NCBI GenBank assembly: GCA_014377915.1
Contig: JACMOT010000596.1
Location: forward strand, 1-13,188
Length of the DNA stretch: 13,188 nt
Source: Tardiphaga sp.
GTDB lineage: Bacteria > Pseudomonadota > Alphaproteobacteria > Rhizobiales > Xanthobacteraceae
Direction of reading: 5' to 3'
Shown: one piece after another, positions 7,009 through 13,188 of the stretch
How positions within the stretch are numbered: the stretch's first letter is position 1
How the letters are laid out: every line of letters begins with the position of its first letter
Made by a program: the position numbers and the translations under genes
Notes under the pieces: model-generated
Seen by the model: only the letters and a program-made list of their open reading frames with translations
Database searches by the model: none
What the model was told of the DNA's origin: nothing

Positions 7009-7064
7009 ATCCGGCATCCCGGGCGAGTGCGTTTGTGCGGGGATTGTTGCGTTGGGGGCGTCGC

Positions 7065-9065
7065 ATGGCCCTTCCGGTCCATGTCACAGGGCGCAGGGCG
7101 GGAATGACATGGCCGCGCGACCAGCGGACCGGACCGGCCATTGCACGCGAATTGCCCATCTTTCCGGCCAAGCCCACGATTTCCCGGTCACACAACGACA
7201 ACCACGCTTTCGAAGAAGGACCGGCCGACGAACTCGATTGCCTGCGCCACGTGCTGACGCCCGATGTGCTGCGATCCGCCGAGCTTCGCGCCCGGCAACT
7301 CGGAATCGGCGCCGATCAGGTGCTGATCCGACGGGGTGTAATCAGCGAACACACGTATCTTGAGCATTTGTCGCAGCACACCGGTATCGCGCTGGACGAC
7401 CTCACCACCGCCAATCGCGCCGATTGCCTGCTCGCCGACCGGCAACTGACGCTCGCCGCGGCCTCCGGCATCTGCCCGCTGCGGCGGAATGACGGGCCGA
7501 TCTGGCTGATCGCGCCACGCGGGCGCGCGGCGCGCATGCTGTCCCGGCTGGTGGTGGCCTATCCGCATCTCACCCGACGCCTGCGGCTGATGTCTTCGGT
7601 CGCGTTGCAGCGGTTCCTTACCGAACAGGGCGGCCGGGCTGCGCTGGCCCACGCCGCAACGCGCGGCCTGCATGATCACCATCCGGCGCTGTCTGCCGCA
7701 CCAGCCAAGGAGCAAAGCGGTCCATGGCCAAGCCGTCTGCGGCGCGGGTGTGGCGTCGGGTCTATGGTGCTGCTGCCCACTGTCATGGCGCCGGGCCTTT
7801 GCAGCACCGCACTGGCGCTGTGGTTCCTCGGCTATGCTGGATTACGGCTGGCCGGGGCGTTCTGGCCCCGCCGACCAGAGCGACACCTGCCGCCGCTGCC
7901 GGAGCGTTGTCTCCCCGTCTACAGCGTGATGGTCGCGCTCTATCGTGAGGCCAGTTCGGTCGCACGCCTGGTGCAAGCCATCGAGGCGTTCGATTATCCC
8001 CGCGAAAAGCTGGACGTCATTCTAGTGATCGAGCCGGATGACCAGCAGACCCATGCTGCCATCAAACGGCTTGGCTTCAGGCCGTATCTGCGCCACCTCG
8101 TCGCACCGGCGGTGGCGCCCAAGACCAAACCGAAGGCGCTAAACTGGGCACTCCCCTTTGTCCGCGGAAGCTTCGTCGCGGTGTACGACGCCGAAGATCA
8201 TCCCGACGCCGGTCAGTTGCGCGCCGCGCTCGACGCGTTCCGCCGGCACGGCAGTGACGTCGCCTGCGCCCAAGCCAGCCTGTGCATCGACAACGCCACC
8301 CACAGCTGGCTGTCGCGGATGTTCGCGACCGAATACGCCGGACAGTTCGATCTCTATTTGCCAGGCATGTCGGAGATGCGACTGCCGCTGCCGCTCGGCG
8401 GTTCGTCTAACCATTTCCGCACCGACATTTTGCGCGAAGTCGGGGGCTGGGACGCGCATAATGTCACCGAGGACGCCGATCTCGGCTTTCGGCTGGCGCG
8501 GTTCGGCTATCGTTCGGTCACCTTTGACTCGACAACATACGAGGAAGCGCCGATCCACTTTCACCCCTGGCTGCGGCAGCGCACGCGATGGATGAAGGGA
8601 TGGCTGCAGACCTGGTGCGTCCACATGCGCCGGCCGCGGCAGCTATGGCGCGAGGCGGGCGCGCGTGGCTTTGTCACGCTCAATATCCTGGCCGGTGGTA
8701 ATGTGGTGACCGCTCTGGCCTATCCGCTCATGCTCGGCCGCCTCGCGATCGAGTTGCAGGGGGCGGCGTCCGCCAGATGGTACGGCTGGCCGTTGCTACA
8801 TGTGGTGGCCCTGTCCACTGCGATCGTCGCGACGCTGGTGGTCGGCTGGCTGGGGCTGGGCAAACGCGGGCGCCGCCGCGACAGTTGGATCCTGGCCCTG
8901 ACGGGCATCTATTGGCTGTATCTGTCGATCGCGGCGTGGCGCGCGGTGTTGCAATATATCTGGGCGCCGCACTACTGGGAAAAAACCGAACACGGCAAGG
9001 TCGGGCGTACCCATGCCCAGTTCAGCGAGATTGCCCAGCCCGCACCTCGGTCAGTTCACAAATAG
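7065..9065 (+). CDS. Membrane glycosyltransferase family 2 with N-terminal MshEN-like domain
   Basis: A 666-residue inner-membrane enzyme, probably a processive polysaccharide synthase using a nucleotide sugar. The GT2 signatures are in order: DVILVIEPDD, the DxD-type YDAED (Asp375), the acceptor-side TEDADLG (Asp470) and QRTRW (505-509), the QxxRW motif of cellulose- and hyaluronan-synthase-like enzymes. One hydrophobic segment precedes the catalytic domain (about 230-270) and three follow it (about 535-560, 575-600, 607-633). Residues about 55-190 resemble the N-terminal domain of type II secretion ATPases (MshEN): LGIGADQVLIRRGVISEHTYLEHLSQ. In NfrB-type proteins an MshEN domain is joined to GT2 and binds c-di-GMP. 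Start ATG 7065 has GGGGG 6 bases upstream; ATG 7104 is an alternative and the frame opens at GTG 6966. No partner secretin or export gene is adjacent. Its end overlaps the converging SCO gene by 10 bases. The sugar is unknown. Confidence 0.88.
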   Translation: MALPVHVTGRRAGMTWPRDQRTGPAIARELPIFPAKPTISRSHNDNHAFEEGPADELDCLRHVLTPDVLRSAELRARQLGIGADQVLIRRGVISEHTYLEHLSQHTGIALDDLTTANRADCLLADRQLTLAAASGICPLRRNDGPIWLIAPRGRAARMLSRLVVAYPHLTRRLRLMSSVALQRFLTEQGGRAALAHAATRGLHDHHPALSAAPAKEQSGPWPSRLRRGCGVGSMVLLPTVMAPGLCSTALALWFLGYAGLRLAGAFWPRRPERHLPPLPERCLPVYSVMVALYREASSVARLVQAIEAFDYPREKLDVILVIEPDDQQTHAAIKRLGFRPYLRHLVAPAVAPKTKPKALNWALPFVRGSFVAVYDAEDHPDAGQLRAALDAFRRHGSDVACAQASLCIDNATHSWLSRMFATEYAGQFDLYLPGMSEMRLPLPLGGSSNHFRTDILREVGGWDAHNVTEDADLGFRLARFGYRSVTFDSTTYEEAPIHFHPWLRQRTRWMKGWLQTWCVHMRRPRQLWREAGARGFVTLNILAGGNVVTALAYPLMLGRLAIELQGAASARWYGWPLLHVVALSTAIVATLVVGWLGLGKRGRRRDSWILALTGIYWLYLSIAAWRAVLQYIWAPHYWEKTEHGKVGRTHAQFSEIAQPAPRSVHK

Positions 9066-9649
9066 CGTTTCAGCTCTGTCGCCGCCGCGTCCGGGGCGCG
9101 CTTCAGGTTGAACGGCGACACGAACTTGCCGTCGCGGTCCATCAGATAGATCAGCGCGGTGTGGTCCATGGTGTAATCACCATCCTTGAGTGGCACCTTC
9201 TTGGCATAGACCCGGAAGCTGGAAATCACCTTGGCGACCGCCTCCGCATTGCCGGTGAGGCCCTGCAGGTGCGGATCGAAACTCGACAGATATTCCTTCA
9301 TGGCGGCGGCCGTGTCGCGCTCGGGATCCACCGAGACGAAATAGGCGTTGACGCGACCGGCATCCTTGCCCATCGCGCGGAGCACCTCGGAAATCTCGAA
9401 CAGAGAGGTCGGGCAGACGTCGGGGCAATGGGTGAAGCCAAAGAAGATCAGCGACGGCTTGCCCTTCAGATTCTGCTCGGTGACCGCCCGGCCGGCCTGG
9501 TCGGTGAGTTGGAACGCGCCGCCGATCGAGGCCGGCGCGGTGACGCTGCGAAAGCCACCCGTCAGCCACAGCACGATCAGCAAACCCGCCGCGAGGCTGC
9601 CTGCAAACGCGGCAATGATGACCAGCGGCCTGGTGGTGCGATCCGTCAT
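9056..9649 (-). CDS. SCO1/SenC family copper chaperone (thioredoxin-like)
   Basis: A membrane-anchored periplasmic protein that delivers copper to, or keeps reduced, the Cu-A or Cu-B centre of haem-copper oxidases. One N-terminal membrane anchor (about 9-30) precedes a thioredoxin-fold domain. The copper ligands are all present: Cys75 and Cys79 in CPDVC and His163 in MDHTAL. FFGFTHCPDVCPTS and FVSVDPERDT are family signatures, and 197 residues is the usual length. ATG 9649 has AAGGGA about 6 bases upstream. The 63-residue membrane protein gene lies 19 bases upstream on the same strand and is probably cotranscribed. No oxidase subunit is in the window. The 3' end overlaps the converging glycosyltransferase gene by 10 bases. 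Confidence 0.95.
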   Translation of the reverse strand: MTDRTTRPLVIIAAFAGSLAAGLLIVLWLTGGFRSVTAPASIGGAFQLTDQAGRAVTEQNLKGKPSLIFFGFTHCPDVCPTSLFEISEVLRAMGKDAGRVNAYFVSVDPERDTAAAMKEYLSSFDPHLQGLTGNAEAVAKVISSFRVYAKKVPLKDGDYTMDHTALIYLMDRDGKFVSPFNLKRAPDAAATELKRYL

Positions 9650-9668
9650 GCGATGTCCCTTGAATGGC

Positions 9669-9860
9669 TCAGATGCAGGCGGCGATGCCCGACTTGATGA
9701 TTTCGAAGAATACCGCCGTGCCGTAATGCACCCACAGCGCCACCGCGCCGGTCAACGCGACGACGGTGAAAACCGCCGCCGCCGAGACAATGGCCATCGC
9801 CACCCGTGATGGACGCCCGGGCACAGCGACGGTGGTTTGCGGAACATTGGGCTGCGGCAT
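9669..9860 (-). CDS. Small single-span membrane protein upstream of SCO
   Basis: A 63-residue protein with no family I can name. A polar Pro-rich head (MPQPNVPQTTVAVPGRPSR) is followed by one long hydrophobic span, roughly residues 22-45 (AIVSAAAVFTVVALTGAVAL), and an amphipathic tail ending FFEIIKSGIAACI. Positive charges before the span suggest the N-terminus is cytoplasmic. I choose ATG 9858-9860, with GGGA 7 bases upstream, over a GTG start 21 bases earlier. It ends 19 bases before the SCO start, an operon-like spacing. The position suggests a role near copper delivery or oxidase assembly, but that is guilt by association only. Its length, composition and spacing make it more than a random frame. 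Confidence 0.7.
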   Translation of the reverse strand: MPQPNVPQTTVAVPGRPSRVAMAIVSAAAVFTVVALTGAVALWVHYGTAVFFEIIKSGIAACI

Positions 9861-9920
9861 CCGACAATCCCGACCGGGCACGGGCGAACCACCCGCCTAC
9901 CCCGTCCAGATAGAGCCTGC

Positions 9921-9950
9921 CGCCGCGACCGGCAAGCGCCGGGCGCGGCG
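9921..9950 (-). terminator. Strong hairpin between the secreted-protein gene and the small membrane-protein gene
   Basis: CGCCGCG (9921-9927) pairs with CGCGGCG (9944-9950), then after one A-G mismatch CCGGC (9929-9933) pairs with GCCGG (9938-9942), leaving loop AAGC. This 12-bp stem lies 31 bases past the TAA of the 9982-10440 gene on its transcript. There is no clean T-tract, so termination would be imperfect; it could equally sit in the leader of the small membrane-protein gene. Confidence 0.4.
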
Positions 9951-9981
9951 CATGCATCACTTCATACTGAAGGCGGTGACG

Positions 9982-10440
9982 TTAATGGTGCGCTGAGGCC
10001 TGGGCATCCAGATAACAAGGCTTGTACATGCCGGTGAGTTGCCGGCCGCGCAGAAAGATCATCCGCGGCGTCAATCCGCCGCGGTTCGCGATCCAGCGCC
10101 GGACTGGCGATGGATACATCGAATACAGCATTTGCGTGGCTTCAGGATTGGTAACCGCGCGGCCATTGGCGCCGAAATCCCAGGCCGCATGAAACCCCAG
10201 ATTGGCGTTCGAGGTCACGCAGATCTTGTCATGGGGAACTGCGCCCAGCACGATCGTGCAGGCCGAGGCGCACAGGCCGTCGATGATCACCGTCTCGCCG
10301 GAACTGCGCAGGCCCTGATACTTGTCGACATAGGTCCCGATCCGTCCGCCGCGATCATCCGCGATGCGGACCACTGCGTGACTGGCCCCCATCCCCGCGA
10401 ACAGCAACGCCGCCGCGAGCAACCCCGTAACGAACTTCAT
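9982..10440 (-). CDS. Secreted protein with ClpP-like serine motif, function unknown
   Basis: A 152-residue exported protein. A typical signal peptide (MKFVTGLLAAALLFAGMGASHA, about 22 residues) is followed by a compact domain. The key stretch is ETVIIDGLCASACTIVLG, resembling the strand and helix around the nucleophilic Ser of ClpP/crotonase-fold proteins, with a His soon after in LGFHAAWDF and a conserved-looking tail PVRRWIANRGGLT and LRGRQLTGMY. I know proteins of this style as frequent hypothetical proteins in bradyrhizobia; none, as far as I know, has a shown activity. Ser and His are therefore candidate catalytic residues by inference only. Cys residues in GLCASAC, KICV and the C-terminal KPCY suggest disulfides. 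The ATG at 10438-10440 is chosen because the signal peptide starts there; the frame opens further upstream at 10566, but the extra residues lack coding character. GGGGCAGG precedes the ATG by a few bases. Confidence 0.75.
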   Translation of the reverse strand: MKFVTGLLAAALLFAGMGASHAVVRIADDRGGRIGTYVDKYQGLRSSGETVIIDGLCASACTIVLGAVPHDKICVTSNANLGFHAAWDFGANGRAVTNPEATQMLYSMYPSPVRRWIANRGGLTPRMIFLRGRQLTGMYKPCYLDAQASAHH

Positions 10441-10644
10441 GACCTGCCCCAGTTTGAACCGAAGTCGACGGACAATCGAATCTGCCCTGATGTCGCAGGA
10501 CTTGATCAGCGTGTTGCCTGAGGGCGTTTTTGTCCAGACACGCATGAGGCCTCGCACGCGATTCAAATCGAGTGTTGCAAGCGAGATGCAGTCGCGCCGG
10601 CGGCGCCGAACTGGAACAGCGGTGATGTCGCACGACGATTCCGA

Positions 10645-10673
10645 TTGCCAGCATGAAGTCCTCGCGCTTCAAT
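10645..10673 (+). promoter_or_regulatory. Candidate promoter of the FAD dehydrogenase gene
   Basis: TTGCCA (10645-10650), a 17-base spacer and TTCAAT (10668-10673) form a fair sigma-70 promoter, with a start near 10680 and a 20-base leader. It is the best candidate in the 260-base gap 10441-10700, which holds no gene that I can support. Confidence 0.35.
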
Positions 10674-10675
10674 CG

Positions 10676-10685
10676 TTGTTAACAA
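10676..10685. promoter_or_regulatory. Palindrome at the predicted transcription start of the FAD dehydrogenase
   Basis: TTGTTAACAA is a perfect 10-base palindrome lying between the candidate -10 and the ribosome binding site (GGGGGA, 10690-10695). Its position over the predicted start would suit a repressor operator. AT-rich palindromes this short can be chance. Confidence 0.3.
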
Positions 10686-10700
10686 AATTGGGGGAAGCGA

Positions 10701-12359
10701 ATGACGCAGGACGCGGACGTCATTGTGGTCGGCGGCGGGCTCGCTGGCCTGGTCGCCGCCACCGAAATCGCCGATGCCGGCAAGCGCGTCATCGTGCTGG
10801 ATCAAGAAGGCGAGCAGAATATCGGCGGCCAGGCGTTCTGGTCGTTCGGCGGCCTGTTTCTGGTGGACTCACCGGAGCAGCGCCGGCTTGGCATCCGGGA
10901 TTCCATCGAACTGGCGATGCAAGACTGGAACGGATCGGCCGGCTTCGATCGCGACGACGATCACTGGCCGCGGCGCTGGGCGGAAGCCTATGTCGCCTTC
11001 GCCGCGGGCGAAAAGCGCGACTGGCTGCGCGCGATGGGACACCGCATCTTTCCCGTGGTCGGCTGGGCGGAGCGCGGCGGTTATGACGCGATGGGCCACG
11101 GTAATTCGGTGCCGCGCTTCCATGTCACATGGGGCACTGGCCCCGGCATTGTCGAACCGTTCGAGCGCCGCGCCCGCGAGGCGCAGAAGGACGGCCGTCT
11201 GACATTCAAATTCAGACACCGCGTCGATGCTCTCGACATCACCCATGGCACCGTCGATGGCGTCAGCGGCACCATCCTCGCGCCCAGTACCGTGGCGCGC
11301 GGCGAGAGCAGTTCGCGTGAGGTGACCGGCGAATTTTCGCTGCGCGCGCAGGCGGTCATCATTGCGTCAGGCGGCATCGGCGGCAACCACGAGTTGGTGC
11401 GGCAAAACTGGCCCGCGCGGCTAGGGCCGCCGCCCCGACGGATGATTTCCGGCGTGCCCGAACATGTCGACGGCCGCATGATCGGCATCACCGAGGCCGC
11501 CGGCGCGCGGCTGATCAATCGCGACCGGATGTGGCATTATGTCGAGGGCCTGCAGAACTGGAATCCGATCTGGCCGAAGCACGGCATCCGCATCCTGCCG
11601 GGGCCGTCATCGCTGTGGTTCGACGCCACCGGCAAGCGGTTGCCGGCGCCGCTATTTCCCGGCTCCGACACGCTGGGGCAACTGCACTACATCCAGTCAA
11701 CCGGCTACGACTATTCCTGGTTCATCCTGACACAGGCGATCATCAAGAAAGAGTTTGCGCTGTCAGGCTCGGAGCAGAACCCCGACCTTACCGGCAGGAG
11801 CTGGCTGATGACCGCGCGCCGCGCCATCAACAAGCGCGCGCCGGCGCCGGTCGAGGCGTTCAAGGACCACGGCGTCGATTTTATCGTGCGCGACAATCTC
11901 GATGATCTCGTCGTCGCTATGAATGCGCTATCCGGCGACAATCTTCTGCGGCTCGATCACATCCAGACCCAGATCGAGGCGCGCGACCGCGCCATCGCCA
12001 ATCCTTACGTCAAGGACGCGCAGGTAATGAACCTCCACAACGCGCGAAAATATATCGGCGACCGCCTGATCCGCACCGCGAAACCGCACCGCATTCTCGA
12101 TCCCGCGCACGGCCCGCTGATCGCGGTGCGGCTCAATATCCTGACGCGAAAAACGCTGGGCGGTTTCGAAACCGACCTTGATGGCCGCGTATTCGGCCAG
12201 AACGGCGAGATCATGCCCGGCCTCTACGCGGCTGGCGAAGCCGCCGGCTTCGGCGGCGGCGGCATGCATGGCTACCGCTCGCTGGAAGGCACGTTTCTCG
12301 GCGGCTGCCTGTTCTCCGGCCGCGTCGCCGGGCGCGCGGCGGCAAAGGCTTTGGCGTAG
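10701..12359 (+). CDS. FAD-binding dehydrogenase, fumarate reductase / 3-ketosteroid dehydrogenase-like
   Basis: A 552-residue flavoprotein that should carry out FAD-linked dehydrogenation of an unknown substrate. The N-terminus is a dinucleotide-binding Rossmann fold (ADVIVVGGGLAGLVAAT, GxGxxG-like glycines 11-16, acidic end VLDQE). IGGQAFWSFGGLFLVD follows, as in the succinate dehydrogenase/fumarate reductase and KSTD flavoproteins. The second half of the FAD site is the C-terminal block GLYAAGEAAGFGGGGMHG (507-524) and SLEGTFLGGCLFSGRVAG. The middle portion (about 160-440) is the substrate-capping domain and is distinctive for the 'putative FAD-binding dehydrogenase' subfamily of about 550 residues. 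No steroid-degradation genes are nearby, so a steroid substrate should not be assumed. It has no signal peptide and is probably cytoplasmic. ATG 10701 has GGGGGA 5 bases upstream. It converges on the BLUF gene with an 11-base gap. Confidence 0.92.
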   Translation: MTQDADVIVVGGGLAGLVAATEIADAGKRVIVLDQEGEQNIGGQAFWSFGGLFLVDSPEQRRLGIRDSIELAMQDWNGSAGFDRDDDHWPRRWAEAYVAFAAGEKRDWLRAMGHRIFPVVGWAERGGYDAMGHGNSVPRFHVTWGTGPGIVEPFERRAREAQKDGRLTFKFRHRVDALDITHGTVDGVSGTILAPSTVARGESSSREVTGEFSLRAQAVIIASGGIGGNHELVRQNWPARLGPPPRRMISGVPEHVDGRMIGITEAAGARLINRDRMWHYVEGLQNWNPIWPKHGIRILPGPSSLWFDATGKRLPAPLFPGSDTLGQLHYIQSTGYDYSWFILTQAIIKKEFALSGSEQNPDLTGRSWLMTARRAINKRAPAPVEAFKDHGVDFIVRDNLDDLVVAMNALSGDNLLRLDHIQTQIEARDRAIANPYVKDAQVMNLHNARKYIGDRLIRTAKPHRILDPAHGPLIAVRLNILTRKTLGGFETDLDGRVFGQNGEIMPGLYAAGEAAGFGGGGMHGYRSLEGTFLGGCLFSGRVAGRAAAKALA

Positions 12360-12387
12360 GCCCGCGCGCCCTACGCGGCGCGGGCCT
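12358..12387. terminator. Shared hairpin spanning the two converging gene ends
   Basis: GGCCCGCGC (12359-12367) and GCGCGGGCC (12378-12386) form a perfect 9-bp stem, extended by A12358-T12387, with a 10-base loop. The stem includes the FAD dehydrogenase stop codon on one side and the last BLUF codons on the other; the BLUF stop sits in the loop. The symmetry lets it act as a terminator for both transcripts, although no T-tract follows. Confidence 0.45.
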
Positions 12388-12811
12388 GCTCCTCCAGCGC
12401 GATGGCGTGCATGATCTCGAAGACGCGTTCGCCTTGCATGCGCCGGGCGTCAAAGCCAGTTATCGCCGCGATGCCACTGAACAGTTCGACGTCCTCGCGC
12501 GAATCACCGACATAGCCCATCGACCATGACGGAAAGCCGCGGCACGGCGCCGGCTCAAACGCCAGAATCTGGACCTCGCCGTGGCGCGGATCGCGCTGGA
12601 TCCGCTCGAAAGTGGCTTCGACATCCGGCAGTTCGCCTTCAAGCACCTGCGCAAAGATCCCGTGGTTGAAAATCAGCGCGCCGGTGATGTCGGCGCGCGC
12701 ATTATTGACGCGCGACGTCGCCAGGATCGAGGCGATCGCGTCGGCGACTTCCGGCGGTTTCCCGATGACGTGATTATTGCTGTAGTAGACGAGACGATAG
12801 AGATGGGGCAT
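12371..12811 (-). CDS. BLUF-domain blue-light sensor, PapB-like
   Basis: A 146-residue stand-alone photoreceptor that binds FAD and changes its hydrogen-bond network in blue light. All the key BLUF residues are visible: Tyr9 in YRLVYYS, Asn36/Asn37 in TSRVNNARADITG, Gln55 in FAQVLEG, and Trp96 and Met98 in FPSWSMGYVG. The domain takes up residues 1-100; the remaining 46 residues are helical and would be the output or partner-binding part. ATG 12811 has GGAG 7 bases upstream; the alternative start at 12838 is TTG with no support. It follows the EAL gene on the same strand after 37 bases, so both are probably on one transcript. In Rhodopseudomonas palustris a similar BLUF protein, PapB, binds the EAL phosphodiesterase PapA and controls c-di-GMP breakdown in blue light. 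Assigning this as that orthologue is inference from the sequence type and the gene neighbour. Confidence 0.93.
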   Translation of the reverse strand: MPHLYRLVYYSNNHVIGKPPEVADAIASILATSRVNNARADITGALIFNHGIFAQVLEGELPDVEATFERIQRDPRHGEVQILAFEPAPCRGFPSWSMGYVGDSREDVELFSGIAAITGFDARRMQGERVFEIMHAIALEEQARAA

Positions 12812-12848
12812 GTCCGGACTCCGGTCGAGATGATTCAAGGCGAGACAT

Positions 12849-13188
12849 TCACGACGCGCTGTCGAGGTCCTGTTTGCTCTGATGCGACCGCAGGAAATCG
12901 ACGATCCGGTCCGGCGGCAGCGGCCGGCTAATCAGGTAGCCCTGCACATCGGTGCAGCCATCAGCGACGATCCGAGCCATCTGCTCCTCAGTCTCCACGC
13001 CTTCAGCGGTGGTGGTCATGCCAAGGCTTTGACCGAGCGCCGCGATCGCCCGCACGATCGCCATGCTGTTGGGATCGTCGATGCTGGCGCGGACAAAGGA
13101 CTGGTCGATCTTGATCTTGTCGAACGGAAAGCTGCGCAGATAGCTCAGCGACGAATAGCCGGTACCGAAATCATCCATCGAAACGCGC
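12849..13188 (-). CDS. EAL-domain c-di-GMP phosphodiesterase, C-terminal part only
   Basis: The frame runs off the right edge (RVSMDDFGTGYSS begins at 13187), so only the last 112 residues are visible. They are the second half of an EAL domain, which hydrolyses c-di-GMP to pGpG: the loop DDFGTGYSSLSYLR with the metal-binding Asp pair, KIKIDQSFV with the catalytic Lys, TAEGVETEEQ with its Glu, and QGYLISRPLP near the C-terminus. All of these key residues are retained, so the visible half looks active. Whether a GGDEF, PAS or membrane part precedes it cannot be told. The TGA at 12849-12851 is followed 37 bases later by the BLUF gene, matching a PapA-PapB arrangement. Confidence 0.9.
   Translation of the reverse strand, partial: RVSMDDFGTGYSSLSYLRSFPFDKIKIDQSFVRASIDDPNSMAIVRAIAALGQSLGMTTTAEGVETEEQMARIVADGCTDVQGYLISRPLPPDRIVDFLRSHQSKQDLDSAS

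Noticed and set aside
9646..9960. A 104-residue minus-strand frame over the small membrane protein
   Set aside because: It is Arg/Gly-rich in another frame, whereas the 63-residue frame has a proper membrane span, start context and spacing to SCO.
10441..10700. Possible small gene in the 260-base gap (frames on both strands)
   Set aside because: Frames here are extensions of, or antisense to, neighbouring genes and show no start context or protein features; only promoter-like signals are supportable.
10701..12359. Calling the flavoprotein a 3-ketosteroid delta-1-dehydrogenase
   Set aside because: The fold family fits, but its substrate-domain sequence belongs to a broader uncharacterised subfamily and no steroid genes are present.

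Overview
The window is about 13.2 kb of GC-rich, densely coding DNA. The gene set and protein styles point to an alphaproteobacterium of the Bradyrhizobium / Rhodopseudomonas group: a class I lysyl-tRNA synthetase, a class 2 dihydroorotate dehydrogenase next to a DUF952 protein, a stand-alone BLUF photoreceptor beside an EAL-domain gene, and a palindromic intergenic repeat of a type I know from that group. This placement is inferred from protein families; there is no rRNA or other phylogenetic marker. I see no tRNA, CRISPR array, insertion sequence, integrase or prophage block, so it reads as chromosomal core and near-core sequence.

Layout, left to right. (1) 1-1831, plus strand: a MATE-type exporter cut by the left window edge, then a small single-domain cupin. 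(2) 1882-3317, minus strand: a DUF952 protein gene overlapping pyrD by a TTGA junction, so probably one translationally coupled unit. (3) 3318-3520: a compact divergent control region with overlapping promoter-like sequences and palindromes, then 3521-4150 plus, a helix-turn-helix plus S24 peptidase (LexA/CI-like) regulator. (4) 4181-4320: a large imperfect palindrome built of nested hairpins, filling the gap between two converging genes. (5) 4333-6975, minus: class I lysyl-tRNA synthetase, and upstream of it a periplasmic solute-binding protein with no transporter partners nearby. (6) 7065-9065, plus: a membrane family 2 glycosyltransferase with an N-terminal domain resembling the MshEN (type II secretion ATPase N-terminal) fold, converging on and overlapping an SCO copper-chaperone gene. 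(7) 9056-10440, minus: a secreted protein with a ClpP-like serine motif, a 63-residue membrane protein and SCO. (8) 10701-12359, plus: a large KSTD-like FAD dehydrogenase. (9) 12371-13188, minus: the 3' end of an EAL-domain (c-di-GMP phosphodiesterase) gene followed by a BLUF blue-light sensor.

How the genes might work together. The clearest functional pair is EAL plus BLUF, which resembles the PapA/PapB blue-light-controlled c-di-GMP-degrading pair described in Rhodopseudomonas palustris. The glycosyltransferase 3.3 kb away has a domain type that in other proteins binds c-di-GMP, so light could in principle tune surface polysaccharide output, but its motif is degenerate and the link is hypothetical. 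The S24 regulator probably controls itself and perhaps the divergent DUF952-pyrD unit. The remaining genes are housekeeping or catabolic and not evidently linked. No stretch longer than 300 bases lacks a gene; the longest gaps (10441-10700, 3318-3520, 4151-4332) are described individually. No wholly new system can be demonstrated from the sequence alone.
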